Shown here: piece after piece, positions 21,232 through 32,378 of the stretch
Numbering within the stretch: position 1 is the stretch's first letter
Layout: each line of letters opens with the position of its first letter
Assembly: GCA_963921935.1 (NCBI GenBank)
Contig: OY998177.1
Coordinates: 111,902,067-111,966,066, forward strand
Direction of reading: 5' to 3'
DNA length: 64,000 bases
Source of the DNA: Galeruca laticollis
Lineage: Eukaryota; Arthropoda; Insecta; Coleoptera; Chrysomelidae
The notes under the pieces: model-generated
Seen by the model: only the letters and a program-made list of their open reading frames with translations
What the model was told of the DNA's origin: nothing
Database searches by the model: none
Program-made: the position numbers and the translations under genes

Positions 21232-21888
21232 CCCATTTTAAAATGTTGTGGTAGCTGTCAGAAATTCTATCACGCTAAATGTGTAGGTTTAACTAAGGCG
21301 GACGTGTCACGATATCAGGCACCTGGTTTATTTTGGACCTGTACTAATTGCAGAAATTCGACTGATTTTTTTAAAAGGCGTTCAGTCATCGTCACTGAGG
21401 AGGATTCTGATGACTTTCCATTAGAAGAAACTTCTTCGTCACAAACGTTGAATATTTTAGTGATGCTATCACAACTTTTGAAAATACTGTATCGGCTCTC
21501 ACTACTAAGATTAAAGAAGTCGAGAGATTGACTAGAGAAAATCTAGACTCAAAGAACGACGTGAAATTTCCAAATTCTCGAGTCGCTACATCGGAGCAAC
21601 AACTCAGGGTTAATGAGGTTGAGATCCCTTTTAGAGATAAGGAGAATATCTTAGATATCGTTTCCACGATAGGCTCGGCAATCGATCTTCCAACCTCTGA
21701 CGTTGATATTGATTCTTTTTACCGTTCCTCTACTCCTAGAACAGATCTTCACAGACCAATTATTCTGAAATTCTATAAGAAAATGAAAAGAGATGCATTT
21801 TTTGCTGCAGCAATAGCTAAGCGTCGTCAATATGGAAGCGTTGCAGGATTGGAAGTAGCAAATATCTCTGAAAAAATTATATATCAAT
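21232..21888 (+). pseudogene. LINE ORF1 with PHD-type zinc finger
   Basis: The first part (about 21238-21531) has a C4HC3-like pattern: CCGSCQKFYHAKCVGLTKAD followed by FWTCTNCRN, typical of PHD fingers in ORF1 of CR1-type LINEs. It is followed by an acidic stretch. After a frame change, 21528-21887 gives a coiled-coil-like and nucleic-acid-binding-like segment (RPIILKFYKKMKRDAFFAAA). The product would be an RNA-binding chaperone. The finger keeps its Cys and His residues although the ORF is broken. Confidence 0.6.
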
Positions 21889-22099
21889 GAAAACTTGACC
21901 TCAAAAAATAAAAAACTACTTCAATAAACCAAAATAGTTGCTAAATCCAAACAATTTAAATACATTTGGACAAGGAATGGAGTCATATTTGTGCGCAAAG
22001 ATGACAGGTCTCGAATAATAAAAATATCTTGTGATGGCGATATTGATCAATTACCTTAAACGTCAATAAACTGTGTACTCACAATCTAATTTACATATT

Positions 22100-24462
22100 T
22101 TTGAATAATTATATGGCGGGTGATTCTACGCTTTCTTTCTTATATCAAAATGTCCGTGGACTAAATTCAAGAATTACCACCATATTTCAATATATACTAA
22201 ATTATGAGCAAAATGTCATCTATCGACGAGATAGGGAAACGAGTTCTTTCACAAAACATACAGGACGTGGTGTCCTCATAGCCGTCTCCGAACTATATAT
22301 CCTGAGGATTCTTGGCGGTCCGAAGCAGAGGATGTATGGGTCACCATCATCCCTCTTAGTGGACTTCGAAAGGTGCATATAGGGTGTGTTTACATACCTC
22401 CCAGAGACATGGCTGCTTTAAATTTTTTCTGTAATAAGCTTATTGATATTTACTTAAATAATATTAACGATACTTTTATCATATGTGGAGATTTCAAAAT
22501 TCCTGAAATCAAATGAGTATTGAACGAGGGAGATTATTGTAAGCCAAATAATTATATTAATCCTAGATCTAGCTTATTAGTCGACACTATGTCTCTAGTT
22601 GATATGGTTCAGTATAACCCAAATGTGAATATATCTGGCAACACTCTAGACCTCATATTTAGTAGTAGTTTTTCAATAAAACATGTACATCTTCTATCAA
22701 ATCCATTAGTTCCCGAGGATCACTACCACAGTACTTTGGAATTCGATGTGACTACTCTTTTCAATATTTGTACTAGAGTTGTTAATCAATATCGCTAGAA
22801 TTTTAAGTTGGTAAATTATCACGCAATTAAGCGACTTTTATGTAGTGTTAACTGTGCAGCTGAATTCCATTCAATTGACATAAATAAAACAATTGATCTG
22901 TTTTACAATATTATTGACCAGATCGTTCACTTACATGTACCTCAATATTCCAGCTATTATAAAAAATACCCTCATTGGTTCTATTCTTCTACAATAAAAG
23001 TGATTAAAGAAAAAATTAAAATTCACTGTCGATGGAAGGAATACCATAATAACTTAGATTACTTAACATTCAAAATTTTACGAAGCCGATCAAAATTTTT
23101 GATATAGGAAGATTATAAAAAATACTTGACTACTGTAGAAACGAATATTATCCATAATTCTAAATATTTTTGGCAATTTGTAAAAATTAGAAGAAAAGCA
23201 AAAAATTTCCCTAATAACTTACTCACTGCTCAGGGCCCTACCACCGACTTACAGAAAATTTGTGATATATTCTCAGATTATTTCTCTTCTGTTTTTGTAA
23301 GTAGTGATACTAGTAATTTTGGTAATATGTTCACTAACACACCACTGAATATTTCTAACTACACAATTACTCGTGAAACTATTGATAAAAAAATTGAAAA
23401 AATACCCAATAAAGGTCCTGGGCCAGATGAAATACCTACTGATTTTATTAAAAATTGTAAGGAATCGCTAATAGAGCCATTATTTTTGCTATTTAATAAA
23501 TCTCTCATTCAGGTCAATTTCCTGATACATGGAAAACAGCCTTTATTACACTAATTCATAAATCTGGAAACAAGAATAGAGTTGAAAATTATAGACCTAT
23601 TTCTACATTAAACATCTTTAGTAAGGTGTTTGATAGTATCATTTTTGGTTTTCTCTATCATGACGTAAAAAACCTACTTAACATTGAACAGCATGGCTTC
23701 GTGAAAAAACGTTCGGTGGATACAAATGTATTCCTTTACGTTGAATACATATTTAAAAGTCCAAATAATAGGCATAACGTTGATTCTGTGTATACTGATT
23801 TCAGTAAGGCCTTAGACAAAATCGATTATTCCGTCCTTGTCTCAAAACTCTTTGAAGTCTGTATACATGGTAATTTATTAAGATGACTCGACTCATTTGT
23901 CGGAAATAGGTCACAACAAGTAATTTTAGGAGCTCTTAAATCTAAGGCTGTGGTTACTACTTCTGGAGTACCTCAGGGGTCTTATTTAGGTCCTTTACAT
24001 TTTAATTTATAAATAAATGACATCTCCAGTTGCTTTCAATTTGATAATTTTGTTATGTTTGCCGATCATTTGAAAATATATCACTCAATTTCATGTTCTT
24101 ACGACAGAGTTAGATTGCAAGAAGACTTAGACAATTTATCCGACTACTGTGTGAGAAATAATTTGTTTTTAAATGTCTCAAAATGTAATTATATACAGTT
24201 GTAATTCAGACTTGAACTACAACACATATGAAATTTCTAATAGCGTATTACACGCTGTAGATACGGTTAGGGATCTTGGTATTATTCTAGACTCTAAATT
24301 AATTTTCGATAGGCATATTCGTAATATAACTAGAAAAGCTTATCAGCAGTTGGGCTTCATATACAGAACATGTTTCGAACTTCAAAATCCTCTTACCGTT
24401 AGATCATTATATATGGCCTACGTATTAACGTTTGATTCTACTATTTGGAACCCGTGTTATTC
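22100..24462 (+). pseudogene. LINE ORF2 (endonuclease and RT), broken
   Basis: Frames in order are: 22101-22382 (SFLYQNVRGLNSRI, endonuclease start), 22520-22798 (NTLDLIFSSS, endonuclease end), 23126-23554 (IPNKGPGPDEIPTDFIKNC, RT start), 23626-23886 (NIEQHGFVKKRSVDTN, YTDFSKALDKID), then TTSGVPQGSYLGPL near 23960 and VMFADHLKIY near 24060. The last should be FADD, so the second catalytic Asp is now His. The tail 24173-24460 (VRDLGIILDSKLIFDRHI) is in another frame. The rest of the C-terminus lies beyond the inserted LINE. Dead copy. Confidence 0.75.
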
Positions 24463-27307
24463 GGTCTCTTTTTCTTCTTTCTCAGCCACTTCTCATCCAC
24501 TCCTGGACGTAAGCCTCTTTCATATTTCTCCATGTTGTCCTGTCCTGTGCTTGTTGAAACCATATGTTTCCGGCCTGTCTTTTGATATCATCAAGCCATC
24601 TTCTCTGTGGTCTTCCTGTGCTTCGCCTTGTTTGTCTTGGTCGCCAGTACGTTAGTTTGGTTGTCCATTTAGCTTGATCCTGCCGGGCCACATGCCCTAC
24701 CCATTGCCATTTCAGCTCCGCAGTACGCTTTATTATATCCATGACTTTAGTTCTTTGTCGGATATCTTAATTCCTTTTTCTGTCTCTGAGAGTAATTCCG
24801 AGCATCGCTCGTTCCATCGCTCTTTGCATCACTCTTAATTGATTTGCTGTCCTCCCTGTCATTGCCATTGTTTCCAGTCCATAGGTCGCTATCGGTAGTA
24901 TACAGGTATCGAAAACTTTTCGTTTAAGGTTGATCGGTATGCTGCTATTTCTGAATATATAGTTCATTTTTCCGAACCCCGCCCAGGTTAATTTTATTCT
25001 TCGTTTAATCTCAGCCGTTTGATTCTCTTTTCCTATTTTTATTACATGTCCCAAATATATATACTCTTCCACGTTTCCTAGTTTTGTACCATCTATATAT
25101 ATTTGTTCGTTGGTGTTACTTATTATTTTAGTCTTTGCGATGTTCATTTTTAAGCCGATCTTTTTAAAGCATTATTAAGTTGTTCTAACATGTTGCTCAG
25201 TTCGTGCACGTCACTGCTTATCAGGACAATGTCGTCAGCAAACCGAAGATGGTGTAGATAGGAGCCGTCGATATTTATTCCTTTTGTTTCCCATTGTAAT
25301 GTTTTAAAGACGTTCTCAAGCGCCAGAGTAAATAATTTTGGTGATATTGTATCACCCTGACGTATTCCCCTATTTACCTTAATCTTATCCGTTTTTAGAT
25401 CTTCATTTATTTTGACATGAAAAGTGGCATTTATATATATATATATTTTAATAGGTTTGTGTACCTGGAATCTATTCTAGCATCGTTCATAGCTTGTATA
25501 AAGGCCCACGTTTCCACAGAATCGAACGCTTTGTGAAAATCCACAAATGCCAAGTGAAGGGGTATGTTGTATTCCGTTGTTTTTTCTATCAGTGTTCTAA
25601 TAGCTTGTAGGTGATCTATAGTACTGAACCCTTTACGGAATCCCGCTTGCTCTACTGGCTGGTACGCGTCCAATTTATTTATTAGTCTATTGGTTATTAT
25701 CCTGGTGAGGAGCTTATACATATGAGAGAGAAGGTTAATTGGCCGATAATTTTCTATGTTGCTGTTATCTCCTTTTTTAAAAAGCAGGATCACTTCCGCA
25801 TTTTGTCATGCATCGGGAATTTTGCCTTCTTGTAGACATTTATTTAAAAGAATTTGTAAAGATTTCTCGATAACCACTCCTCCCATTTTCAGCATTTCAC
25901 ATGTGATTCTGTCTTCTCCTGGACTTTTTCTATTTTTCATTTGCTTGAGGGCAACCTGTATTTCTTGATTTGATATTTCAGGAATGTCTTCAGAGCCCAC
26001 ATTGCATATAACCGTGCTCGTAATTCTAGGGTCCGGTGTAGTAGATGTGTAAAGACGGGTGTAGAATTCTTTGATGTGCTCCGCGATCTTTTTGCTGTCC
26101 GAAATTATGTTTCCCTGTTGATTATTCATTTTGGTGATGATTTGTTTACCAGAGGATAGTTTTGACCTTAAGACTTTCATATTTACATTGTCCTCTATTA
26201 CGTTTTTGATTGTCTTGGTGTTATAAACTCGGATGTCTTTTCTCACTTCTCTATGTATTCGTTTATTTAGTTCCCGATAATTTAGTGCATCTCTGGATGT
26301 TTTCTTTCTTTGTTCCATAAGTTGTAACGTCTCTGGTTGTATTTCAGAGTTCTTTTTGTTTTTTGTTTTCATGCAAATCTTCCTTGTCGCAATGTGGATG
26401 TCGGTTGTGATTTTTTTGTTCAGTTCGTCTATGTCCATCCTATTCAATGCTTCAGTTGGTTCCAGTTTCTTTTCTAGTTCGTTTTGATAATCCTTTTTCC
26501 TATGTACAAGCTCCTCAGCCTTAGGGATCTTGTCTGTACGGATGAGTTTGTTTCTTTCAGTTTTCAGGTTGAGGCTAAGGGATGCTCTTACCAGTCTATG
26601 ATCGCTGTTTGTATCGAATCGGTTTAGTACTGATACGTCTGTGCAAATTTTTCTGTTATTCGAAAGTATGAAGTCGATCTCATTTCTAGTTTCCCCATCG
26701 GGGATTTCCCAAGTCCACTTTCTTTGCTTAGGTTTTTTGAAGTAAGTGTTCAGACAGTAAAGGTTTTCTTTATTTAAGTAATTTACTAGCATATCTCCTC
26801 TTTGATTTCTTATACCTACACCGAAATTTTCGACGTTGTCCGCGTCAGTTGTGCTCTTCTGTCCAATTTTAGCATTAAAATCACCACTTATTATTTTATA
26901 ATGAGTTTTCTGTGAAGTCATGGCCTTTGATAGATCCTCGAGAAAGGTTTCTACTTCTTCATCATCTGCCTGGCTTGTCGGTGCATATCCGTGAATAAAC
27001 TGGATGCTATATCTCCTGTTTAATTTGAGGATCATGTATATAACCCTGTTAGAGATCGAATTTACTTCAGTTATCATATGTTTAATTTTTTTATTAATAA
27101 GAAATGCCACTCCTCCTTGACCTCTAGGTTGGATGGAGTTATTTTGGTATAATATGTGTCCTGATTTCAGGGTAGTGGTTTTCTCTCCTGGTAGGCGTGT
27201 TTCGCAAAGCTCTAGGATATCCCATTTTATGTGTTCCAATTCTTCTTCTAGTTTAACAAGGATTTCTGGCTTGCTCATTGTTCTGGCGTGCTCAATAGAA
27301 ACAGTCC
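24463..27307 (-). mobile_element. RTE-type LINE, nearly full length
   Basis: About 2.85 kb on the minus strand, carrying one endonuclease-RT frame from N- to C-terminus with only four visible lesions: TGA at 25806, a frame slip at the (AT)n run near 25440, another slip near 25160 and TAA at 24767. It splits the ORF2 of the CR1/jockey-like LINE, whose reading resumes at 27308. I do not see a clear target duplication. Confidence 0.75.
24482..25793 (-). pseudogene. RTE LINE reverse transcriptase and tail, broken
   Basis: Continuation of the frame ending at 25806. 25431-25793 encodes ENYRPINLLSHMYKLLTRII and FVDFHKAFDSVETWAFIQAM. After a slip, 25170-25400 encodes GIRQGDTISPKLFTLALENV and LRFADDIVLISS (catalytic FADD intact). 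24767-25147 encodes AEIKRRIKLTWAGFGKMNYI and VMQRAMERAMLGITLRDRKR, then TAA. 24482-24742 encodes WQWVGHVARQDQAKWTTKL and GRPQRRWLDDIK. The ADD motif and tail are well kept, so few mutations inactivated the copy. Confidence 0.7.
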
Positions 27308-27314
27308 AGAACAA
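25806..27314 (-). CDS. RTE LINE endonuclease and RT N-terminus
   Basis: 502 codons without a stop. The apurinic endonuclease fold runs over residues ~15-240: LCETRLPGEKTTTLKSG (catalytic E), GGVAFLINKKIK, FIHGYAPTSQAD, IISGDFNAKIG (catalytic D and N), NEIDFILSNN and NSDHRLVRASL (catalytic DH). A basic linker is followed by the RT entry motif LKQMKNRKSPGEDRITCEML at ~455-474. The frame ends at TGA 25806-25808, where a Trp-like codon is expected; downstream text continues as RT in the same frame. The true start may be internal, since no start is expected before the endonuclease. The endonuclease half looks catalytically complete. Confidence 0.75.
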   Translation of the reverse strand: MFWTVSIEHARTMSKPEILVKLEEELEHIKWDILELCETRLPGEKTTTLKSGHILYQNNSIQPRGQGGVAFLINKKIKHMITEVNSISNRVIYMILKLNRRYSIQFIHGYAPTSQADDEEVETFLEDLSKAMTSQKTHYKIISGDFNAKIGQKSTTDADNVENFGVGIRNQRGDMLVNYLNKENLYCLNTYFKKPKQRKWTWEIPDGETRNEIDFILSNNRKICTDVSVLNRFDTNSDHRLVRASLSLNLKTERNKLIRTDKIPKAEELVHRKKDYQNELEKKLEPTEALNRMDIDELNKKITTDIHIATRKICMKTKNKKNSEIQPETLQLMEQRKKTSRDALNYRELNKRIHREVRKDIRVYNTKTIKNVIEDNVNMKVLRSKLSSGKQIITKMNNQQGNIISDSKKIAEHIKEFYTRLYTSTTPDPRITSTVICNVGSEDIPEISNQEIQVALKQMKNRKSPGEDRITCEMLKMGGVVIEKSLQILLNKCLQEGKIPDA

Positions 27315-27891
27315 GTTTATTTCATATTGTGAAAGAAAATTTTATCCCGATGTGGATAGGCAACGTAATCATTCTAATTCAAAGATAATTTCACTAGAGC
27401 ATGGTAGGCAAATTGCAGATGTACTGTTTATTCACAAAATCCTCAATAACAATATAGATTACCTTGAACTTACAAACTTCATATCACTTAGTATTCCCAG
27501 CCACTCAACTAGAAACAATTATACCTTTATCACACATCAGGCATCCACCAACTATATTCTGAATTCTCCTGCTCACAGAATAACCAACACTTACAATAAA
27601 TTGTCCAGTATTGTTGAAATGGATATTTGTTACCACAGTGCAGATTAAAAAACTACTGAAAGACTATTTTATGCAAATTTAATTTTGTACGGTGATCAAT
27701 TCATATATGTTTTATTACCTTTACTCTTGTTCTCTGTTCTTCCTCTTTTTTTGTATACTTGTATTTACTTTTATTTGATGTAGTTATATGATTATATTTT
27801 CTTTTTCACCTAATTTGTAAAATCATGTGTAACTATTAGTGGATACTTTTATGGGTTTGTCCTGTTTGTATCCCAAATAAATAAAATAAAT
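27308..27891 (+). pseudogene. C-terminus and 3' end of the CR1/jockey-like LINE
   Basis: 27310-27645 completes the ORF2 broken at 24462 (YCERKFYPDVDRQRNHSNSK, GRQIADVLFIHKILNNNIDY, typical of the LINE C-terminal tail). The 3' UTR follows and ends in AATAAATAAAATAAAT at about 27874-27890, a plausible tandem tail. The right direct repeat starts immediately after. Confidence 0.65.
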
Positions 27892-28101
27892 GAATGTGGC
27901 TTCTCAGTGAGTTACAGGATGATTTATTCAAAAATTTGAGAAATATTCGTGCCCTGTAATTTAAAACTATTTGACTCATCCTTGTTATACTTGGCGGGAA
28001 GTGTAGGTACAGTACACCCTACTAAATTATGTAGAATGAACGTTTATGGCCACTACGACAGACGTACGATAGAGGCAAGTGACTCACCCTTCCCAAGAAA
28101 T
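27892..28101. repeat. Right direct repeat flanking the LINE
   Basis: Second copy of the 21029-21216 sequence. It overlaps the left arm of a palindrome (27971-28190) and carries ~21 bp missing in the left copy. Confidence 0.75.
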
Positions 28102-28190
28102 ATTTTTTTGTTTCTTCAACATTCTCTATGCATAATTTACGATGCACAGTACCTACACTTTCCGCCAAATATGACAAGGATGTCTCAAAT
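27971..28190. repeat. Imperfect palindrome
   Basis: CATCCTTGTTATACTTGGCG at 27974 onward is reverse-complemented by CGCCAAATATGACAAGGATG ending near 28183. Arms are ~70 bp and the centre is near 28082. No coding frame. It looks like a small fold-back element that served as the target region of the LINE. Confidence 0.55.
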
Positions 28191-28204
28191 ATGCGGCATC
28201 ACGT

Positions 28205-28720
28205 TAAACACCTGAATACCCCAATGATAAGAGCAAATGTGTAAAATGTGCAAATTGCAAAGGTGACAATCCCGCCAATGCTGTAATCTGCCCAGAATAT
28301 ATCAAACAAAGTGAATGGCTAGAACTTAGAAGAACTAAAAGCACAAATAACAAGCCATCAGCCGCTACATTCATTCCCCAACCCATTCCCACTGTTAACC
28401 CTTAAAACTAGAAAACACGCTCCGAAACCCAAGAATTCCCCAATCTTCCCACCAAAGCAGTATCTAGACCAACCAACCCCTCAAAGCTCTACCTCTAATC
28501 CTCATAGTCAAGCCGTTAACAAAGAAGCCACTACAGATATACATCAATTCACACAACTAAACGATTTATTTAAACAACTCCACCAAACTGTTAACCTGGC
28601 CCAACTGACCAGGGCTGTCGCTGACTTATTGCACGAAATGAAAGCTGCCACCAACAATTTGGAGAAACTCACTAGCTATAACAACTTTGTCGCTGGAATA
28701 GATAAATGTGACATCTAGAT
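28205..28720 (+). pseudogene. Jockey-like LINE ORF1 fragment (zinc knuckle)
   Basis: Plus-strand conceptual translation gives CVKCANCKGDNPANAVICPE, the last knuckle region of a jockey-type gag (a C-x2-C-x4-H/N-x4-C-like layout), then a low-complexity Pro/Ser/Thr stretch and a degenerate C-terminal segment. The N-terminus is missing and stops are frequent. Confidence 0.5.
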
Positions 28721-28726
28721 AGGTAG

Positions 28727-29568
28727 GTGGTAAAACAGGAATTCAATAACGAAAGAAGAATTTTCTGTAATGTACGTGGAGTTCTTAATAAACATCATCT
28801 CATCAGATATTTTATCGACATTCATAAACAAGATATCTTCTTCTTAATCGAGACGCTCCTTGAAACTTACAGATTTGTTAACTTTAGAAACCCTGGATAT
28901 AGTATTTTTAGACAAGACCACACCGCTGATGTCGGCGGAGGTGGTATCGCAGTATTAATAAAAAAGGCATCTATTTCAAACTACTGCAACAAAATAATTT
29001 TTCTATTGAGCATACCGCAAAAGTTTTAGGCAATAAAGTTAAAATAGTCGTATAATTCAATCCCCTTCAATAATAAGCTGGAAGAGGTCGACTTGTTCAA
29101 CAATATTAAAATAAACAATAGGAACATCATAGTGGGTGACTTAAAATGTGAGCATGCGATATGGGACTCCTATCCTAAGTATCCTAACACAAAAGAAAAT
29201 ACTCTCCTCAGATTTTGTGATAACAGTGACAGTAATCTTTTCAATACAAACTGTCCCATCCATTTTCCTTATTCTAATTACACTCCCAGTACAATAGATG
29301 TAGACATAGGGGCCCCGATGATGACCCCACCTTATAGAATTAAAAATTACGTATATCATTCACATACCCACTAAAAATGTCCATGACTATAGCCCTACAA
29401 GCTGGATATAATGCAGAGAAATTATAAATGAAAACTTATCAATTACTGATAAAATAGAAAATACAACACAGTTAACAAGCATAATTAAAAATGTTCAAAA
29501 TATCATCATAATCGCCAAAAACAAAGCAACTTCCCTTAAACCTAAATTCCAAATCAACAATACCTTAC
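28727..29568 (+). pseudogene. Jockey-like LINE ORF2, endonuclease part
   Basis: 28727-29029 reads RIFCNVRGVLNKHHLIRYFI and VGGGGIAVLIKKASISNY (endonuclease start). 29093-29374 reads IVGDLKCEHAIWDSYPKYPN and FPYSNYTPSTIDV (endonuclease end; the expected GDFN is GDLK, so the catalytic Asn is lost). The reading then runs to 29568, where a BEL/Pao element interrupts it. It resumes at 32869. Confidence 0.65.
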
Positions 29569-29583
29569 TGTTGGATTTCATTA
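29569..29583 (+). repeat. 15-bp stub of the 5' LTR
   Basis: TGTTGGATTTCATTA is identical to the first 15 bases of the 3' LTR at 32379. It is flanked on the left by the target duplication CTTAC and on the right by the RT codons IKQMYRQI. This fixes the left deletion breakpoint to a few bases. Confidence 0.8.
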
Positions 29584-29584
29584 A

Positions 29585-30202
29585 ATCAAACAGATGTATA
29601 GGCAAATACGAGTTGATAAAACTCATTCTGATTATCAAAGGATCATATTCAGGTTTTCTCCTGATGAAGTTTTGCAGGAGTTTCGGTTGTTGACAGTAAC
29701 ATATGGTGTTTCGTCAGCCCCTTTTCTGGCTTCCAGGACCTTGTTGCAGCTGTATGAAGATGAAGGAAGGGAGTTTCCCCTTGCCGCTGAAGTATTACGT
29801 AACAGCACTTACGTTGATGATATCGGTGGTGGTGCTGATACTTTAGAAATGGCGCAAGATCTTCGAAACCAGTTAATATCCTTATTAGCCCGAGGTCAAT
29901 TTGAACTGCGCAAGTGGTCCAGTAATGATTTACGTTTGCTAGATGGTTTGCCTGAGTCTCATATAGGTAGAAACCCCATTTCTTTTGATAATGATAGCTG
30001 TTCTTCTCCTTTAAAAATCCTTGGTCTTGTATGGAAACCACAAACGGATTGTTTTTCCTTTCAGGTGACCGCTCTGGACAAGTCTTGTACTAAGCGAAGT
30101 ATGTTGTCAGAATTGGCCAGAGTATTTGATCCTGTAGGTTTTCTCGCTCTCATGACTTCGCTTACAAGCATCTTATTCAACTATTGTGGTTATCTGGAAT
30201 AA
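29585..30202 (+). pseudogene. BEL/Pao reverse transcriptase (partial)
   Basis: Open from about 29585: IKQMYRQIRVDKTHSDYQRI (RT), LTVTYGVSSAPFLASRTLLQ, then STYVDDIGGGADTLEMAQDL, with the BEL-type YVDD active site intact, and ILGLVWKPQTDCFSF near the C-terminal side. The frame ends at 30202 after SELARVFDPVGFLAL. The N-terminal third of RT is deleted. Confidence 0.8.
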
Positions 30203-30953
30203 ATTGGAATGACTCTCCAAAAAAAATTTGTGATATTTGGAACCAATATAAGGAACAGCTTTCATCCCTTGTGCATCTTCAAGTATCTCGTTTTATGTCC
30301 GTGTCAAGCTATGCTACTTGTGAGCTGCATGGATCTTGTGACAGTAGTGAGAAGGGTTATGCTGCGGTCATTTATTTGCGTTTTGTGTTACCAGATAGTC
30401 AGATTCGTGACTTTTTTGTATGTGCGAATTCGAAAGTGGCTCCCATTCGCACTGTTAGTATTCCCCGTTTGGGGTTGTCTGTCGCTGTGTTACTGGCCAA
30501 ACTCTTGCCTTTTGTAGTCAGAATTCTAGAAGTTAAGCTTACAATTGAGAATTCAGTGGCTTGGTCCGACTCTGAGATTGCCCTCGATGGAAGACCTTCG
30601 TTTCCAATCGAGTAGCTTATATACAGGAACGCATACCTTCTGATAGTTGGTTCCATGTTCCTTCTGCTCATAATCCCGCTGATTTGGCTTCCAGAGGTGT
30701 TTTACCGGCGTTGATGTTGGTGCAGTCTCATTGGTTCCCTAATCCCAAGTTCCTTTATAATTCCACTCACTTTACAGACGCGTCCCCTCTTTACGCCGAT
30801 GGTAATCTTTTTGAAACGTTGCTACAAAACAATTCTGAATTTGTGTTTATTCAACCTCTTCTAGCTTGGATTTTGAGATTTGTTCACAATTCCAAGTTTC
30901 CCCTGCAAAAAAAGCGGGTCCATTATGTTCCAATGAACTTAATGAGTCACTGA
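30184..30953 (+). pseudogene. BEL/Pao RNase H-like region
   Basis: After a frame change, 30184-30615 encodes HGSCDSSEKGYAAVIYLRFV (first RNase H Asp in place of the usual D-A-S) and RTVSIPRLGLSVAVLLAKLL, then SVAWSDSEIALD (third catalytic Asp). Another frame, 30684-30953, continues with ASRGVLPALMLVQSHWFPNP. Two frameshifts break the polyprotein here. Confidence 0.7.
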
Positions 30954-32245
30954 TGCTTTTAGTTAAATATACTCAATATCGATATTTCGAGAAAGAGTTA
31001 GAGGGAAACGGATTTTCTGAACCTTTTCGAAAGTTGTGTTGTTTTATTGATCATCGAAAGGTACTACGGGTCGGCAGTCGTCTTCGATATTTACTTGTTT
31101 CTGTTGATGAAAAATTTCCCTGTATATTACCTCGCGAAAGTAGATTAACTTATTCGCTCATCGACTTTTATCATAAAAGATATTTTCATGCCGGGTTACG
31201 TACCGTGCATTTTTTACTTGCCCAATCTTTCTGGATTTTATCTCCTAAGCAAGCTATACGCTCGGTTTTGTCTGAATGCATTTCATGCTGGAAGCAAAAT
31301 CCTCCGCATTACCAACCTGTTATGGGTAATTTATCCTTAGTTAGAATTTTCCAGATTAAACCCTTCCTTAATTCTGGCGTTGATTTTGGTGGTCCGTTTT
31401 CTGTTGTAATGACTCGCTACCAAGGAGCTAAATCTTGTAAGGTGTATTTGTGCCTCTTTGTTTGCTTGGCCACCAAAGCTCTTCACTTAGAGATAGCATC
31501 TGGTTTATCCAGTGAAACTTTCCTCTTAGCTTTGCAACGTTTTATAGCTCATCGTGGTAAGGTTGAGAACTTGTACTCAGATTGCGGTAGTAATTTTATT
31601 GGTGCGGCTAACTACCTTTAGCATATGCAAAATGCTGCGTCAAATGAAAATATTTCGTTTCATTTTAATGCTGCCTCTGCACCACACTTCGTAGGATTGT
31701 GGGAAGCTGGCATCAAATCTGTAAAAACGCATTTAGCTCGGGTTATAGGTGATCATATTTTATCATATGAGGAACTTAATACCGTTATAATTCAGATAGA
31801 ATCCTATCTTAATTCTAGACCGCTGACTCCTACGAGTTCAGACCCTAATGATATGTCTGTTTTAACTCCGGGCCATTTTTTAAATTTTGAGCTACTTTTG
31901 GCTGTCTTTGAGCCATTGCAAGAGAATCCTATTCCTGCCTCTCATCTCATAAGATGGAAGCTACTCAACAAATTGCATAAGCATTTTTGGGAACGGCGGA
32001 GCAAGGAATATTTGCATGCCTTGCACCAACGCAGGAAATGGACTACTTCTGATAATTTGAAACCCGTCGAAGTAGGGACGATGGTTTTGATAAGAGAGGA
32101 CAATCTCCCTCCCTCGCAGTGGCGTTTAGGCCGCATTTCCGAATTATTCCCGGGACAGCACGGAATTATAAGGGTTGCGGATGCAACTACCACAAAAGGG
32201 CCTCTTCGGCGACCCCTAGTTAAGCTGTGTCCGTTGCCTATCTAG
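30866..32245 (+). pseudogene. BEL/Pao integrase, one nonsense codon
   Basis: 30866-31621 and 31625-32245 are one frame split only by TAG at 31619-31621. It contains the zinc-binding segment (YHKRYFHAGLRTVHFLLAQS, SECISCWKQ), the catalytic core with GVDFGGPF (D), YSDCGSNFIGA (D) and FVGLWEAGIKSVKTHL (E), and the BEL C-terminal DUF5641-like module (WKLLNKLHKHFWERRSKEYL, VLIREDNLPPSQWRLGRI). All three catalytic residues survive. The stop after IDYHR-style LCPLPI at 32243 is the natural end of pol. The gene is well kept compared with the BEL relic at 18-19 kb. Confidence 0.85.
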
Positions 32246-32365
32246 ATTATGTAATTATTTTTCTTGTACATAATTTATTAATGGAACTTGTTCAACAGTC
32301 CCATATTCATTTTTATTTTGTTATATGTTTTTTTTTGTCAAAATGCCCTTTTGTTAATTGCATTT

Positions 32366-32378
32366 TGGTGGGGAAGTA
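32366..32378 (+). promoter_or_regulatory. Polypurine tract of the BEL/Pao element
   Basis: GGTGGGGAAG lies directly before the 3' LTR start and would prime plus-strand synthesis. Position and composition are typical. Confidence 0.6.

Larger units (their letters stand above)
21217..24462 (+). mobile_element. CR1/jockey-like LINE, 5' portion
   Basis: Plus-strand two-ORF LINE running 21217-27891 and interrupted by an RTE-type LINE at 24463-27307. ORF1 carries a PHD-type finger and ORF2 carries endonuclease and RT. The 3' end is AT-rich with an (AAATA)n-like tail just before 27892. Multiple stops and frameshifts show that it is an old copy. Confidence 0.7.
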
